Assembly: GCA_020635035.1 (NCBI GenBank)
Contig: JACKAO010000001.1
Location: 186,001-250,000, forward strand
Length of the DNA stretch: 64,000 bases
Origin: Calditrichia bacterium
GTDB taxonomy: Bacteria > Calditrichota > Calditrichia > Calditrichales > J004
Direction: 5' to 3'
This document shows positions 8,770-17,890 of this stretch, piece by piece. The first letter of the stretch is position 1. Every line of letters starts with the position of its first letter. A model generated the notes under the pieces. That model was not told the DNA's origin. It saw only the letters and a list, made by a program, of their open reading frames with translations, and made no database searches. Position numbers and translations under genes: made by a program.

Positions 8770-10104
8770 ATGACTCAGCGCATCCTTGTAGTAGATAATG
8801 AACAACGCATGTGTCTGCTAATTAAACAGTCTCTTGAACTGGAAAACTATTCTGTTGAAACAGCTTTTTCCGGAAACGAAGCAATCCAAAAAGTAAAAAG
8901 TACAGCATTCGATGTTGTTATTACCGATCTGAAAATGCAGCCGGTTGACGGTTTACAGGTACTAAAAGCTGTAAAAGAAATACAGCCATCCGCAGAAGTT
9001 ATTCTTATAACCGCATTCGCTACCCAGGAAACAGCGTTACAAGCGATGAAGTCTGGGGCGTATGATTACCTGATCAAACCTTTTAAAATGGATGAATTGA
9101 TAATCAGGGTAGGGCGAATAGTTGAACAAAACGCCATTGTTGCAGAAAATGAAAAGCTTAAAGCGCAGAATACCCAACCGCAATTTTTATCAGGTATTAT
9201 CGGAAAAAGTAAAAAAATGCGCCAGGTATTTGATCTGATTAAAAGAGTTGGCAAGCAGGATGCAGCGGTTTTAATTCGTGGCGAGAGTGGGACCGGTAAA
9301 GAGCTTGTAGCAAAAGCTGTGCACTCCGAAAGTGACAGAAAAAACGAAGAAATGATCTCAATAAACTGTGCAGCATTGCCGGAAACCTTGCTTGAAAGCG
9401 AACTGTTTGGATATGAAAAAGGCGCTTTTACGGGGGCCAATCAACAAAAAAAAGGGTTGTTCGAACTCGCAGATAACAGTACGCTTTTTCTTGATGAAAT
9501 AGGCGATCTGAGTTTAAATCTGCAGGCTAAGCTTTTAAGGGTTCTGCAGAACAAAGAGATTGTGAGACTTGGAGGTCAGCACTCAATAAAGATAAATGTA
9601 AGATTAATCACGGCTACACATCGTAATCTTGAAAAAATGATTGAAGAGCAGCTTTTCAGAAGCGACCTTTATTACAGAATAAATCTTTTTCCAATCAATT
9701 TACCGCCTTTGCGCGAAAGAAAAGAAGATATACCAGAACTGATTGCGCATTTTCTATCAGCTTATCCCGATAAAATAATGTCACCGGCTGTTAAGCTGGA
9801 ATTAATGGAGTATAACTACCCCGGCAATGTACGTGAACTGGAAAATCTGATTGCCCGTGGAGCGATTGTTTCAGAAAAAATTATTGAAAGTATTGATATT
9901 AGATCGGATAAAGACTTAACCGCAAGTGTAAACTCATCTTCACATTTCCTTACAGAAAAAGGAATAAATCTTGATGATCATATCAGGGAATTGATTAAGC
10001 AGGCATTAGCGCTTTGCGATGGCAATAAAAGCAAAGCTGCCAACTTGTTAGGAATTACCCGCCGAAGACTGTATTCAATGATCGAAACTCATGATCTGAA
10101 TTAA
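8770..10104 (+). CDS. NtrC-family sigma54-dependent response regulator
   Basis: The 444-residue protein has the full NtrC architecture. An N-terminal receiver domain (residues about 3-118) carries VVDNEQR and the phosphoacceptor in VVITDLKMQP. The AAA+ sigma54-activation domain (about 145-375) has Walker A GESGTGKE, the sigma54-contacting GAFTGA loop at residues 218-223, and Walker B LFLDEIGDL. A Fis-type helix-turn-helix ends the protein (GNKSKAANLLGITRRRLY). Note that the first acidic residue pair is DN rather than DD. A soluble histidine kinase lies 1 kb downstream (11139-12143), separated by an HDOD gene, and is a plausible cognate kinase. Target promoters are not evident in the window. 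Confidence 0.94.
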   Translation: MTQRILVVDNEQRMCLLIKQSLELENYSVETAFSGNEAIQKVKSTAFDVVITDLKMQPVDGLQVLKAVKEIQPSAEVILITAFATQETALQAMKSGAYDYLIKPFKMDELIIRVGRIVEQNAIVAENEKLKAQNTQPQFLSGIIGKSKKMRQVFDLIKRVGKQDAAVLIRGESGTGKELVAKAVHSESDRKNEEMISINCAALPETLLESELFGYEKGAFTGANQQKKGLFELADNSTLFLDEIGDLSLNLQAKLLRVLQNKEIVRLGGQHSIKINVRLITATHRNLEKMIEEQLFRSDLYYRINLFPINLPPLRERKEDIPELIAHFLSAYPDKIMSPAVKLELMEYNYPGNVRELENLIARGAIVSEKIIESIDIRSDKDLTASVNSSSHFLTEKGINLDDHIRELIKQALALCDGNKSKAANLLGITRRRLYSMIETHDLN

Positions 10105-10242
10105 CCTTTTTTAGCTAATTTTTAATCCTAATAAAACATATTCTTTTTTGTTTTAGTAATATTTGTCCTAGGAAGAACATTTATTTAAGAAATGAGCATC
10201 CAATCCGAAAACCATTGATTGAATAAAACGAGACTGGATAAA

Positions 10243-11139
10243 ATGGGACTTACTTCAGAAGCTGAACAAAAAGACAAAAAAGCAGAAAACATAAAAAAAA
10301 TAGTAGAGTATGTTAATAGTTCTGATATATCATCAATTAAGACTATTGTAAGCGGGTTGATTGCAATCTTAAATGATCCTAAATCGACAGCCAAGGATTT
10401 AAAGGATTTAATTCAGCTTGACCCACCCATTTCAGGAAAAATTCTTCGTGTTGCAAATTCAATTTACTATGCATCGCAATCAAAAGTTGATTCTATTGAA
10501 AAAGCAATTATCTGGTTAGGTTATAATACAGTAAGAGACATAACAATTCGTCAGAAAACAAGCGAACTCTTTTCATCCAATGATATGCTTGAAGGATTTA
10601 ATGTTAATGATCTTTGGAAGTATTCCGTCAGTGTGGCACATTTTGCAAAAATGATTTTCAGGCGTGAATTTCGTGATAAAGGTGATACAATTTATACAGC
10701 CGGTTTACTGCATAAACTGGGGTTAATTGCCGAGATACAGAGCATCAAAAAAACATTTGTTGCCTTACTTGAACAAAGTAATACTTCAGGTATTAATCTG
10801 ATGCAGCTGGAAGAAAAAAAACTCGGTTTTAATCATGCTGAATTAGGTATGCATATTACCAAATCTTGGGCACTGCCAGATGATATCAGTGAAGCGATTG
10901 CTTATCATTCAAATCCTTACAAAGTGAGCCATGCATATTTTAAAAATGCTGCAACTTTATATCTGGCAGCAGCTTTATGCCGTGAATCAGATATTGGTTA
11001 TTACCAGGCGACCCCGCTGGATGAGAGTATTTTACGTAAATGCCAGTATGATCTGAAAATAGATCGGGATGGACTGAACATGATCAGAGAAGAAGGAAAA
11101 CAGGAAATAATGGACATGATCCAAAAAGGTGCTTTATAA
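10243..11139 (+). CDS. HDOD-domain signalling protein
   Basis: A 298-residue protein made almost entirely of an HDOD domain, a catalytically inactive relative of HD phosphohydrolases used in bacterial signalling. Seen: the family's early segment LKDLIQLDPPISGKILRVANSIYYA (residues about 55-80), the SIEKAIIWLGYNTVRDI segment, LHKLGLIAEI in the HD-like position and FNHAELGMHITKSWALPDDISEAIAYHSNP. A TTG at 10219 could add eight residues; I chose the ATG at 10243, but the start is uncertain because no strong ribosome binding site precedes either. The stop overlaps the start of a histidine kinase gene by one base (TAATG), strongly implying a functional pair. Confidence 0.88.
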   Translation: MGLTSEAEQKDKKAENIKKIVEYVNSSDISSIKTIVSGLIAILNDPKSTAKDLKDLIQLDPPISGKILRVANSIYYASQSKVDSIEKAIIWLGYNTVRDITIRQKTSELFSSNDMLEGFNVNDLWKYSVSVAHFAKMIFRREFRDKGDTIYTAGLLHKLGLIAEIQSIKKTFVALLEQSNTSGINLMQLEEKKLGFNHAELGMHITKSWALPDDISEAIAYHSNPYKVSHAYFKNAATLYLAAALCRESDIGYYQATPLDESILRKCQYDLKIDRDGLNMIREEGKQEIMDMIQKGAL

Positions 11140-12143
11140 TGCAGGATTCTGATCAAATACTACAGGAAATCAGAAAGTTAAAAATCCGTATAAAGTATCT
11201 TGAAAATGAACTTGTAATTACCAAGCAGGAGCAGAACGATACTACACAGAACTACTATGAATTGTATTCAACCCTTGAACAAAAAGTTGAAGAACGAACA
11301 AAAGAACTGAATGATGCCTTAGATCAGATCAATAAGTACAATACCCAGCTTGAAACCATGCTTGAAGAAAGAACACGTGATTTAATTAAAACAGAAAGAC
11401 ATGCCGCATTCAGCCTTCTGAGCCAGGGAATAGTTCATAATTTAAAAAATCCATTGTCTATAATTCATGGCAGCACGCAATTAATAAACTACCTTAAGCC
11501 CGATTTGTCAAATGAAAATGTTTCTCCAAAAGTGAGTGAATATCTGGAAAATGTTAACAGCCAGGTAAGAAAGCTTGAAATTGGCGTAGAACGTATGATG
11601 GAAATGATTAATTCTCTCATGACAAAAAGCAGAAGCGACAAAAGCGAAAATATAGAGATTATTGAAATAAACAATTTGCTAAAAGGTGAGCTGGATTTTT
11701 TAAATGCGGACTCGGTTTTTAAGTATAAAACAAAGAAAGTTATAAATCTTTACGAAGGTGCATTATATACCGAGGTTGTACCGGGAGAGTTGTCACAAAT
11801 ATTTTTGAATCTGATCAGAAATTCACTCGATGCAATGTATGGACAGGACGATGCTGAGTTAACATTCGAAAGTGGAATTCGTGATGAAAAAGTCTGGTTT
11901 TCAGTGTCAGATAATGGACCCGGAATTTCTGAAGAAAATCAAAAAAAAGTTTTTGATCCTTTTTTCTCAACAAAGCCTAAAGCATCCGATGTTGCTTCAG
12001 GCAAGCCTACAGGAACAGGTTTAGGGCTGCATATGTGCATGCAGATGGTACATTCTTATAAAGGGAATATTGAACTGGAAAGTAAACCCGGAAAGGGAAC
12101 TGCAATCCGGGTTATTTTACCTAAGAAAAAAATTGATAATTGA
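11139..12143 (+). CDS. Soluble sensor histidine kinase
   Basis: The 334-residue kinase has no membrane segments. Residues 1-90 are coiled coil (many heptads of EQKVEERTKEL and EERTRDL type), followed by a DHp domain with phosphoacceptor His100 in SQGIVHNLKNPLS, typical of NtrB-like kinases, and a HATPase_c domain with N-box NLIRNSLDAM, G1 DNGPGI and G2 GTGLGLHMC. No classical sensor domain is present, so its input probably comes from a partner, most likely the HDOD protein whose gene overlaps by one base. The NtrC-type regulator at 8770-10104 is the likely recipient. It converges on the DUF1015 gene with a 10-base gap. Confidence 0.93.
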   Translation: MQDSDQILQEIRKLKIRIKYLENELVITKQEQNDTTQNYYELYSTLEQKVEERTKELNDALDQINKYNTQLETMLEERTRDLIKTERHAAFSLLSQGIVHNLKNPLSIIHGSTQLINYLKPDLSNENVSPKVSEYLENVNSQVRKLEIGVERMMEMINSLMTKSRSDKSENIEIIEINNLLKGELDFLNADSVFKYKTKKVINLYEGALYTEVVPGELSQIFLNLIRNSLDAMYGQDDAELTFESGIRDEKVWFSVSDNGPGISEENQKKVFDPFFSTKPKASDVASGKPTGTGLGLHMCMQMVHSYKGNIELESKPGKGTAIRVILPKKKIDN

Positions 12144-12153
12144 TTTTATACAT

Positions 12154-13398
12154 TTAGTCAAGCAAATGTACAAAAAGACCGCTGCGAAGTTTTGGTTCGA
12201 ACCATGTTGATTTGGGTGGCATAACTTTACCGGCATCTGCAATTTTCATTAAATCTTCAATCGAGGTGGGAAAGAGAGCAAAAGCAACAGCCATTTCTCC
12301 TGAATCTACCCGATCCTGTAATCCTTCAAGGCCACGAATTCCGCCAACAAAATCTATCCTTTTGTCTTTGCGCGGATCGCCAATTCCCAAAACCGGAGCA
12401 AGTAAATTATCCTGAAGGATTGATACATCAAGCGAAGCAACCGGGTCTTTATGGTTAAATGAGCCTTCATTGGCAAGCAGTAAATACCATTGTTTGTCCA
12501 GATACATTACAATACTGTTTTTTTCCATTGGTTTGAAACCAGCCGGACCTAATTTTTTTATTTCAAAATTTTCTGCAATTTTACCTAAAAACTCTTTTGA
12601 ATTAAGACCATTTAAGTCCTTCACAACCCTGTTATAATCCATGATATACATCTGATTATCGGGGAAAATTACATTCAGAAAGTAATTATAAGATTCATTC
12701 CCTGTGTGGTTGCTGTTTTTATCTTTACGCATTTTGCAAATTCGTGATGCCGCTGCTGATCTGTGATGACCATCCGCAACATACAAACAATCAAAAGATT
12801 CAAATACTTTAATAATTCTACGAATGTCTTCATCTTCGTTTATAACCCATACAGTATGCTGGATTTCGTCAATTGCAATAAAATCAATTTCTGGTTTTTG
12901 TTTTGAAATTCTTTCAACTATTTTATCCATCGAAGGATGTGCTTTGTATGTTAGAAAAACAGGACCAACCTGAGCATTCAAATGATCCATATGTTGCACA
13001 CGGTCATCTTCTTTTTCCGGGCGCGTAAATTCATGCTTCTTTATCTTATCTGAATCATATTCGTCCACAGAAGCCAAGGCTACTAAACCATATTGCTGGT
13101 GTTCACCCATGATCTGACGATAAATATAAAAACACTCTTTTTCATCCTGTTGCAGAATGCCATCTTTTATAAATTTTTGCAGATTTTCAGCGCCTTTGTT
13201 GTAAACATCTTCAGAATAAACATCTATTCCTGGATCTAAATCAATCTCAGGTTTGTTTATATGAAGAAAAGATAAAGGATTCCCTTCAGCCATTTTACGA
13301 GCTTCTTGACTGTTTAGAACATCATAGGGTGGTGAAGCCACTTTTGCAGCTTTTTCTGATAAGGGTCTTAATCCTTTAAAGGGTTTAATAATCGACAT
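12154..13398 (-). CDS. DUF1015 family protein
   Basis: The 414-residue protein matches the DUF1015 family throughout: N-terminal IKPFKGLRPLSEKAAKVASPPYDVL, central YVADGHHRSAAASRI near residue 210, and C-terminal IDFVGGIRGLEGL and FALFPTSIEDLMKIADAGKVMPPKSTWFEPKLRSGLF. No signal peptide or membrane segment is visible. The biochemical function of the family is not established; in some bacteria members sit near serine biosynthesis genes, but there is no such neighbour here. The start has a clear AAGGAG site on the minus strand just upstream of the ATG at 13398. It is divergent from HU across a 360-base gap. Confidence 0.93.
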   Translation of the reverse strand: MSIIKPFKGLRPLSEKAAKVASPPYDVLNSQEARKMAEGNPLSFLHINKPEIDLDPGIDVYSEDVYNKGAENLQKFIKDGILQQDEKECFYIYRQIMGEHQQYGLVALASVDEYDSDKIKKHEFTRPEKEDDRVQHMDHLNAQVGPVFLTYKAHPSMDKIVERISKQKPEIDFIAIDEIQHTVWVINEDEDIRRIIKVFESFDCLYVADGHHRSAAASRICKMRKDKNSNHTGNESYNYFLNVIFPDNQMYIMDYNRVVKDLNGLNSKEFLGKIAENFEIKKLGPAGFKPMEKNSIVMYLDKQWYLLLANEGSFNHKDPVASLDVSILQDNLLAPVLGIGDPRKDKRIDFVGGIRGLEGLQDRVDSGEMAVAFALFPTSIEDLMKIADAGKVMPPKSTWFEPKLRSGLFVHLLD

Positions 13399-13758
13399 TT
13401 TATTCTCCTTGTATACATAAAATCTTCTAATAGCCGAATTTAAAAATTCACAAAGAAAAATAAAAAGAAAATCATTTTTTTATTATAAAAGGAAAATGAG
13501 CCGCTTATTCGCAATAAAAATAACCTGAAATATATCATGGCTTAAGCTGGTTTTATTTTTAAAATTCCGGCAAAATTATAAAAAAAATAAAGAAAAGATT
13601 ACTAGCGTCGAAATATTTCTTTTGATTTTGAAAAGAAGAATAAGCTATAAATTATTGGAATTATTGAATATAAAGCTTGATTTAAGAAAATGTAAGTTTT
13701 ATTTTTAGCGTCGTTATGCTAAAATTAATGTAATTTTATTTTGTTTCCGGAGGTACGG
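13399..13758. promoter_or_regulatory. 360-base divergent intergenic region between DUF1015 and HU genes
   Basis: This AT-rich gap must hold the promoters of both divergent genes. No ORF or RNA gene is recognisable. An 8-base word TAGCGTCG occurs twice in direct orientation, at 13603-13610 and 13706-13713, upstream of the HU gene. The HU ribosome binding site GGAGG is at 13749-13753 and the DUF1015 AAGGAG site is just inside the other end. I could not identify a convincing -35/-10 pair. Confidence 0.5.
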
Positions 13759-14082
13759 ATGAATACAGTTACAAAAAAGGATGTCGCAAAAAGAACAGCA
13801 CAGGAATTTAATGATAATTCGGAGGATATGGTAAAAATACATACCGCCGAAAAATTTGTAGATGCTGTGTTTTCTGCACTTCGGAAAATACTGAGTGAAG
13901 CCGATCCTGAAGTAAGAATTGAAATCCGGGATTTTGGTGTATTTGAAGTTAAAAAAACAAAGCCAAAACCAAAAGCAAGAAATCCACGAACTGGCGAAAT
14001 CATATATGTACCTGCAAGACGTAAGACGCATTTTAAAGCAGGAAAGATTTTGAAAGATGCACTTAAAAAAGATACAGACTAA
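13759..14082 (+). CDS. HU/IHF family DNA-binding protein
   Basis: The 107-residue protein is an HU-type nucleoid protein. Seen: N-terminal helical dimerisation part (TKKDVAKRTAQEF, VDAVFSALRKIL), the beta-strand motif EIRDFGVFEVKK and the DNA-binding arm core KARNPRTGEIIYVPARRKTHFKAGKIL. It is somewhat longer than the usual 90 residues owing to a short insertion near residue 25-35 and a charged tail. The ATG at 13759 follows a good GGAGG site at 13749-13753; an earlier TTG at 13741 would overlap that site and was rejected. It could be HU or an IHF-like homologue; the sequence alone does not separate them. Confidence 0.95.
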   Translation: MNTVTKKDVAKRTAQEFNDNSEDMVKIHTAEKFVDAVFSALRKILSEADPEVRIEIRDFGVFEVKKTKPKPKARNPRTGEIIYVPARRKTHFKAGKILKDALKKDTD

Positions 14083-14195
14083 TTAATACATTTTAATAAA
14101 CCTTCCCGTCAATATTTTTAGTAAAAAACAAGCATCTTTACTATATTCCCCAAATATTTAACTTCACTTAATAAAATTTAAGATTTTAACAATTT

Positions 14196-14621
14196 ATGAT
14201 TGTTCATGAGATCGTTTTAGCTCTTGATATCGGGTCCGTGCGCATAGGTATGGCAATTAGTGATGCTTTGGGTTTTATGGCACACCCCTTAAATACCCTG
14301 AAATGGACAAATATTAATATTCTAATTGATGAACTGAACCAGGTAATCAAAACTAAAAATGTTCAGAGAATTGTAGTTGGTCTCCCCTTAAATATGAGCG
14401 GACAGTACACCAAACAGACAGAAAACGTAAACAAAATCGTAGATAAGCTTGTGTTAAATTTAGATATCCCGGTTGAAACAATTGATGAACGCCTTACCAC
14501 TAAAATGGCTGAAAAGATGCTTCAAGGGGTTGGCAAAAAAGCCAGTAAGAACAGACATGTTATTGACCAGATAGCAGCTGTTAATATTTTACAAACGTAT
14601 TTAGATAAAAAACATAATTAA
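14196..14621 (+). CDS. ruvX: RuvX/YqgF-type Holliday junction resolvase
   Basis: The 141-residue protein has the RNase H-like fold of RuvX/YqgF: LALDIGSVRIGMAISD at the N-terminus with the first catalytic aspartate, IVVGLPLNMSG near residue 70, VETIDERLTTKMAEKML near residue 95 with the acidic pair, and HVIDQIAAVNILQTYL at the end, which holds the last catalytic aspartate. The family acts in Holliday junction resolution and in pre-16S rRNA processing. Length is normal. It precedes the DAHP synthase gene by 11 bases and may be cotranscribed with it. Confidence 0.93.
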   Translation: MIVHEIVLALDIGSVRIGMAISDALGFMAHPLNTLKWTNINILIDELNQVIKTKNVQRIVVGLPLNMSGQYTKQTENVNKIVDKLVLNLDIPVETIDERLTTKMAEKMLQGVGKKASKNRHVIDQIAAVNILQTYLDKKHN

Positions 14622-14632
14622 TAGGAGAAGAC

Positions 14633-15658
14633 ATGGTAATTATAATGGAGAAAGGCACTTCGGAAAGCCTTATCGAAAGAATTATCGAGAAACTTGATAA
14701 GGACGGTTTTGACATACACAGGTCAACGGGTGTCGATCATACCATTTTAGGAGTAATAGGAAATACCAGCAGACTTGATGTTCGTGACCTTCAATTAATG
14801 CAGGGTGTTGCTGATGCGTACAGGATTACGGCACCCTACAAACTGGTAAGCCGAGAATTTAAATCGCATGATACAACTTTTAAGATAAAAGATGTTGAAT
14901 TTGGAGGGTCGGAAACCGTTGTCATGGCCGGACCCTGCTCCATAGAAAGTAAAGAACAGATTACCCGGATAGCTGAAAAAGTAGCAAAGTCTGGTGCGAA
15001 GGTACTAAGGGGCGGCGCATTTAAACCGCGCACTTCACCTTACAGTTTCCAGGGATTAGGCGAAGAAGGTCTGCAATACATGCGCGAAGCAGCCGATAAG
15101 TTTAATCTTGTAATGATTACTGAAGTGATGGATAAAGAACAGATTGCTCTTGTTGAAGAATATACTGATATCATCCAGGTAGGCGCCCGTAATATGCAAA
15201 ATTTTACATTTATTCGTGCTCTCGGAAAATCAAAAAAGCCTATATTTTTGAAACGTGGTATTGCAGCTACTATTGAAGAATGGCTTATGTCCGCTGAATA
15301 CATTCTATCAGGTGGCAACCAAAATGTTATTTTCTGTGAACGAGGAATCCGCACATTTGAAACATACACAAGAAATACTATGGATATCAGTGCTATTCCT
15401 ATTGTACAAAAACTGAGTCACTTACCTGTTTTTGCCGATCCTTCGCACGGAACCGGTATTCGAAATAAGGTTATTCCAATGGCACGCGCTGCTGTTGCAG
15501 CAGGCGCGCATGGATTGATGGTTGAAGTTCATGACCAACCTGACAAAGCTGTTTCTGATGGTGCTCAAAGTTTATACCCCGATCAATTTGAAGAATTGAT
15601 GAATCAAATTCGTGTTATTGCCAATGTGATCGGAAGAAAAGTCGCGGAGTCAAAATAG
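14633..15658 (+). CDS. aroF: 3-deoxy-7-phosphoheptulonate (DAHP) synthase, type I beta
   Basis: This enzyme condenses phosphoenolpyruvate with erythrose 4-phosphate, the first step of the shikimate pathway. The 341-residue protein has an N-terminal regulatory ferredoxin-like domain (residues about 1-75, ending VADAYRITAPYKLVSRE), typical of the Thermotoga-type I beta class, and the TIM-barrel catalytic domain with VMAGPCSIES, LRGGAFKPRTSPYSFQG, QVGARNMQNF, KRGIAATIEEW, RGIRTFETYTRNTMDIS and ADPSHGTG. The start at 14633 follows an AGGAGAAG site. prephenate dehydrogenase follows 6 bases downstream, so the two form an aromatic amino-acid unit. Confidence 0.96.
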   Translation: MVIIMEKGTSESLIERIIEKLDKDGFDIHRSTGVDHTILGVIGNTSRLDVRDLQLMQGVADAYRITAPYKLVSREFKSHDTTFKIKDVEFGGSETVVMAGPCSIESKEQITRIAEKVAKSGAKVLRGGAFKPRTSPYSFQGLGEEGLQYMREAADKFNLVMITEVMDKEQIALVEEYTDIIQVGARNMQNFTFIRALGKSKKPIFLKRGIAATIEEWLMSAEYILSGGNQNVIFCERGIRTFETYTRNTMDISAIPIVQKLSHLPVFADPSHGTGIRNKVIPMARAAVAAGAHGLMVEVHDQPDKAVSDGAQSLYPDQFEELMNQIRVIANVIGRKVAESK

Positions 15659-15664
15659 TTTTCT

Positions 15665-16741
15665 ATGAATATTGTTATATCCGGTTTAGGTGTAATGGGT
15701 GCTTCACTTGCCCTGGCGATTAAAAATTCTACAAAAAACCATACTATCTGGGGGTATGATAAAGATGAAGTTTTAACCCAGGCATTGGAAAAAAAAATAA
15801 TAGATGTTGCCATTGCCGACTGGCCCAATAGTATGCATGATGCCGATTTGATTTTTCTGGCGACCCCCATCAATATCATAAAGAAGCATCTCTCTGAACT
15901 GAATGGAAAAATCGGCTATACTACAGTTGTTACAGATATTGGAAGCACAAAAGCTGAGATAAAAGAATTCTGTAAATCTATTCAATTTAGCGGTAATTAT
16001 ATTGGCGGCCATCCTATGACAGGTGCGGAAAAAAGTGGTCTGCAGGCCGCTAATCCCTTGTTGTATGAGAATGCGATCTATATTTTATGTGGTGATAAAG
16101 AAGATATAGATGAACCGGTAAAGGAAAAATTGTTACCAGTTTTAACCGGTATTAAAGCCCGCATTTACTTTCTGGATGCTGACCATCATGATAAAGTAAT
16201 GGCTGGGATTAGTCATCTTCCGCAAATGATTGCTATCGCATTGATGAATATGGTTGGCCGCCGTAATGACGGCTTTAACCATTATTTTGATCTTGCTGCG
16301 GGTGGCTTCAGAGATTTGACACGCATTGCATCCAGTTCTTCGCAGATCTGGCAGGATATAATTACAACAAATAAGTCAAATATTAGTAAGGCTATATCAG
16401 ACTTTATTGATCAGTTAAATATCGGGAAAGAAAATTTAGATAACATTTCTTCTGAATTTCTGAAGGCAAATCAATACAGGGAACGAGTTCCCAAAGTAAG
16501 CAAAGGATTTCTTTCGCCATTAACGGATGTTCTTGTTTATGTTAATGACCAGATTGGAGTAATTGCGAAAATTTCAAATGCATTGTTTGAAAAGAACATT
16601 GATATTAGAGATATTGAGTTATTGAAAATCAGAGAGAAAGAGGGCGGTGTGTTTATGCTGTCGTTTGAAAATCCGCAGAAAGCGGAAGAAGCTGTTGCTG
16701 TTCTGAATTCTATAAATTATAATGCATTTATCAAGGAGTAG
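15665..16741 (+). CDS. tyrA: Prephenate dehydrogenase with C-terminal ACT domain
   Basis: TyrA oxidatively decarboxylates prephenate to 4-hydroxyphenylpyruvate on the tyrosine branch. The 358-residue protein has a Rossmann NAD(P)-binding start (ISGLGVMGASLALAI), TDIGSTKAEI near residue 98, GGHPMTGAEKSG near residue 115 with the catalytic histidine, the dimerisation helical domain (DHHDKVMAGISHLPQMIA, FRDLTRIASSS) and a C-terminal ACT domain (about 285-358; LVYVNDQIGVIAKISNALFEKNIDIRDIE split over two strands/helices), which suggests feedback control by an amino acid. It directly follows the DAHP synthase gene. Confidence 0.95.
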   Translation: MNIVISGLGVMGASLALAIKNSTKNHTIWGYDKDEVLTQALEKKIIDVAIADWPNSMHDADLIFLATPINIIKKHLSELNGKIGYTTVVTDIGSTKAEIKEFCKSIQFSGNYIGGHPMTGAEKSGLQAANPLLYENAIYILCGDKEDIDEPVKEKLLPVLTGIKARIYFLDADHHDKVMAGISHLPQMIAIALMNMVGRRNDGFNHYFDLAAGGFRDLTRIASSSSQIWQDIITTNKSNISKAISDFIDQLNIGKENLDNISSEFLKANQYRERVPKVSKGFLSPLTDVLVYVNDQIGVIAKISNALFEKNIDIRDIELLKIREKEGGVFMLSFENPQKAEEAVAVLNSINYNAFIKE

Positions 16742-16746
16742 CATTA

Positions 16747-17760
16747 ATGGATAAGCTCAAACTTGCTATGGTTGGTGGAGGTAGCATTGCACAATTGGCA
16801 CATCTGCCGAATTGGTCGAAAATAGATGACGTTGAACTTGTAGCACTGTGCGATGTGGATAAGGGAAAAGTTAACCTGCTTACGGAAAAGTTTAATATTG
16901 CACGTTGGTATTATGTACTCGATGAAATGTTAAAAAGAGAAAAACTGGATGCTCTGCATATCTGTACACCCAGTCTGCACCATTTTTCCATGGCATATCT
17001 TGCTTTAAGCAAAGGGGTTAACGTGCTTGTTGAAAAGCCGGTTGCCCTTAACTCTAAAGACGCTCAAAAACTGAATGATTATGCGATTAAAAACAATCTT
17101 ACTTTGATGGTTGGAATGCATCATAGATTTAGAGATGATGTTCAGATTTTACGGAATTTTTTAGCCCAGGATGAATTAGGTGAAATATTTTATATTAAAA
17201 CCGGCTGGTTAAAAAAATGGGGTAAAGGACAGGCAACCAGCTGGCTTTCGGAAAAAAAATCATCAGGTGGTGGTGTTCTGATCGATTTGGGATTGCAGCT
17301 GATAGACCTGGCATTTTTTATTACTAATTTTCCCAAATTAAAAAAAGTAAGACTGTATGATTATCACCTTAATCCGGATATTGATGTTGAAGATGCTGCA
17401 TTAGCTGTACTGGAAACTGAAAGCGGGCAAACTATTACAATTGAAATAAGCTGGAAAATGTATCTCGAAAAAGATACACTTTATACGCATATTTTCGGAA
17501 AAAATGGAGCCGCTAAACTTAATCCGTTAAGAGTCCATAAAGAAATGCATGGTAATCTTGTGAATGTATCACCGATGCACCAGGATTCACAATTTGATCT
17601 TTTTAGAAGAGCTTACAGCAAGGAATTGAAACATTTTGTCCGTGTATTAAAAGGCGAAAAAGAGAATATGTCATCTGCATCTGATGCATTATCAGTAATG
17701 AAAGTTTTAGATGCACTTTACGAATCAGCAAAAAGAAAAGAAGAAGTGGTAATATCCTGA
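16747..17760 (+). CDS. Gfo/Idh/MocA family oxidoreductase
   Basis: The 337-residue protein has the N-terminal Rossmann domain (LAMVGGGSIAQLAHLPNW) and the family signature EKPVALNSKDA with the conserved lysine-proline near residue 97, followed by GMHHRFRDDV and a C-terminal alpha/beta domain with SSGGGVLIDLGLQLIDLA where the catalytic aspartate/histidine segment lies. These enzymes oxidise or reduce sugar or inositol hydroxyls with NAD(P). The substrate cannot be read from sequence. It follows tyrA by 5 bases, so it is probably in the same transcript, but I see no metabolic reason for the pairing. Confidence 0.92.
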   Translation: MDKLKLAMVGGGSIAQLAHLPNWSKIDDVELVALCDVDKGKVNLLTEKFNIARWYYVLDEMLKREKLDALHICTPSLHHFSMAYLALSKGVNVLVEKPVALNSKDAQKLNDYAIKNNLTLMVGMHHRFRDDVQILRNFLAQDELGEIFYIKTGWLKKWGKGQATSWLSEKKSSGGGVLIDLGLQLIDLAFFITNFPKLKKVRLYDYHLNPDIDVEDAALAVLETESGQTITIEISWKMYLEKDTLYTHIFGKNGAAKLNPLRVHKEMHGNLVNVSPMHQDSQFDLFRRAYSKELKHFVRVLKGEKENMSSASDALSVMKVLDALYESAKRKEEVVIS

Positions 17761-17890
17761 TCACCATGGTATAAAGCAGGATAAAAAATATGACAAAAGA
17801 ATATCTTTATAAAAAAAATGCTCATATTTTTTTAATATTACCGATTATAAACGCTTATTAAACAATGCTGAATTTGGTAAGGAGTTTCAA

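Noticed and set aside
10193..10219. Short ATG frame (eight codons) before the HDOD gene
   Set aside because: Too short to support and it has no recognisable leader-peptide features such as repeated regulatory codons.
13714..14031. 105-residue minus-strand frame over the HU gene
   Set aside because: HU has a strong ribosome binding site and clear family motifs; the antisense frame is cysteine/phenylalanine-rich noise.
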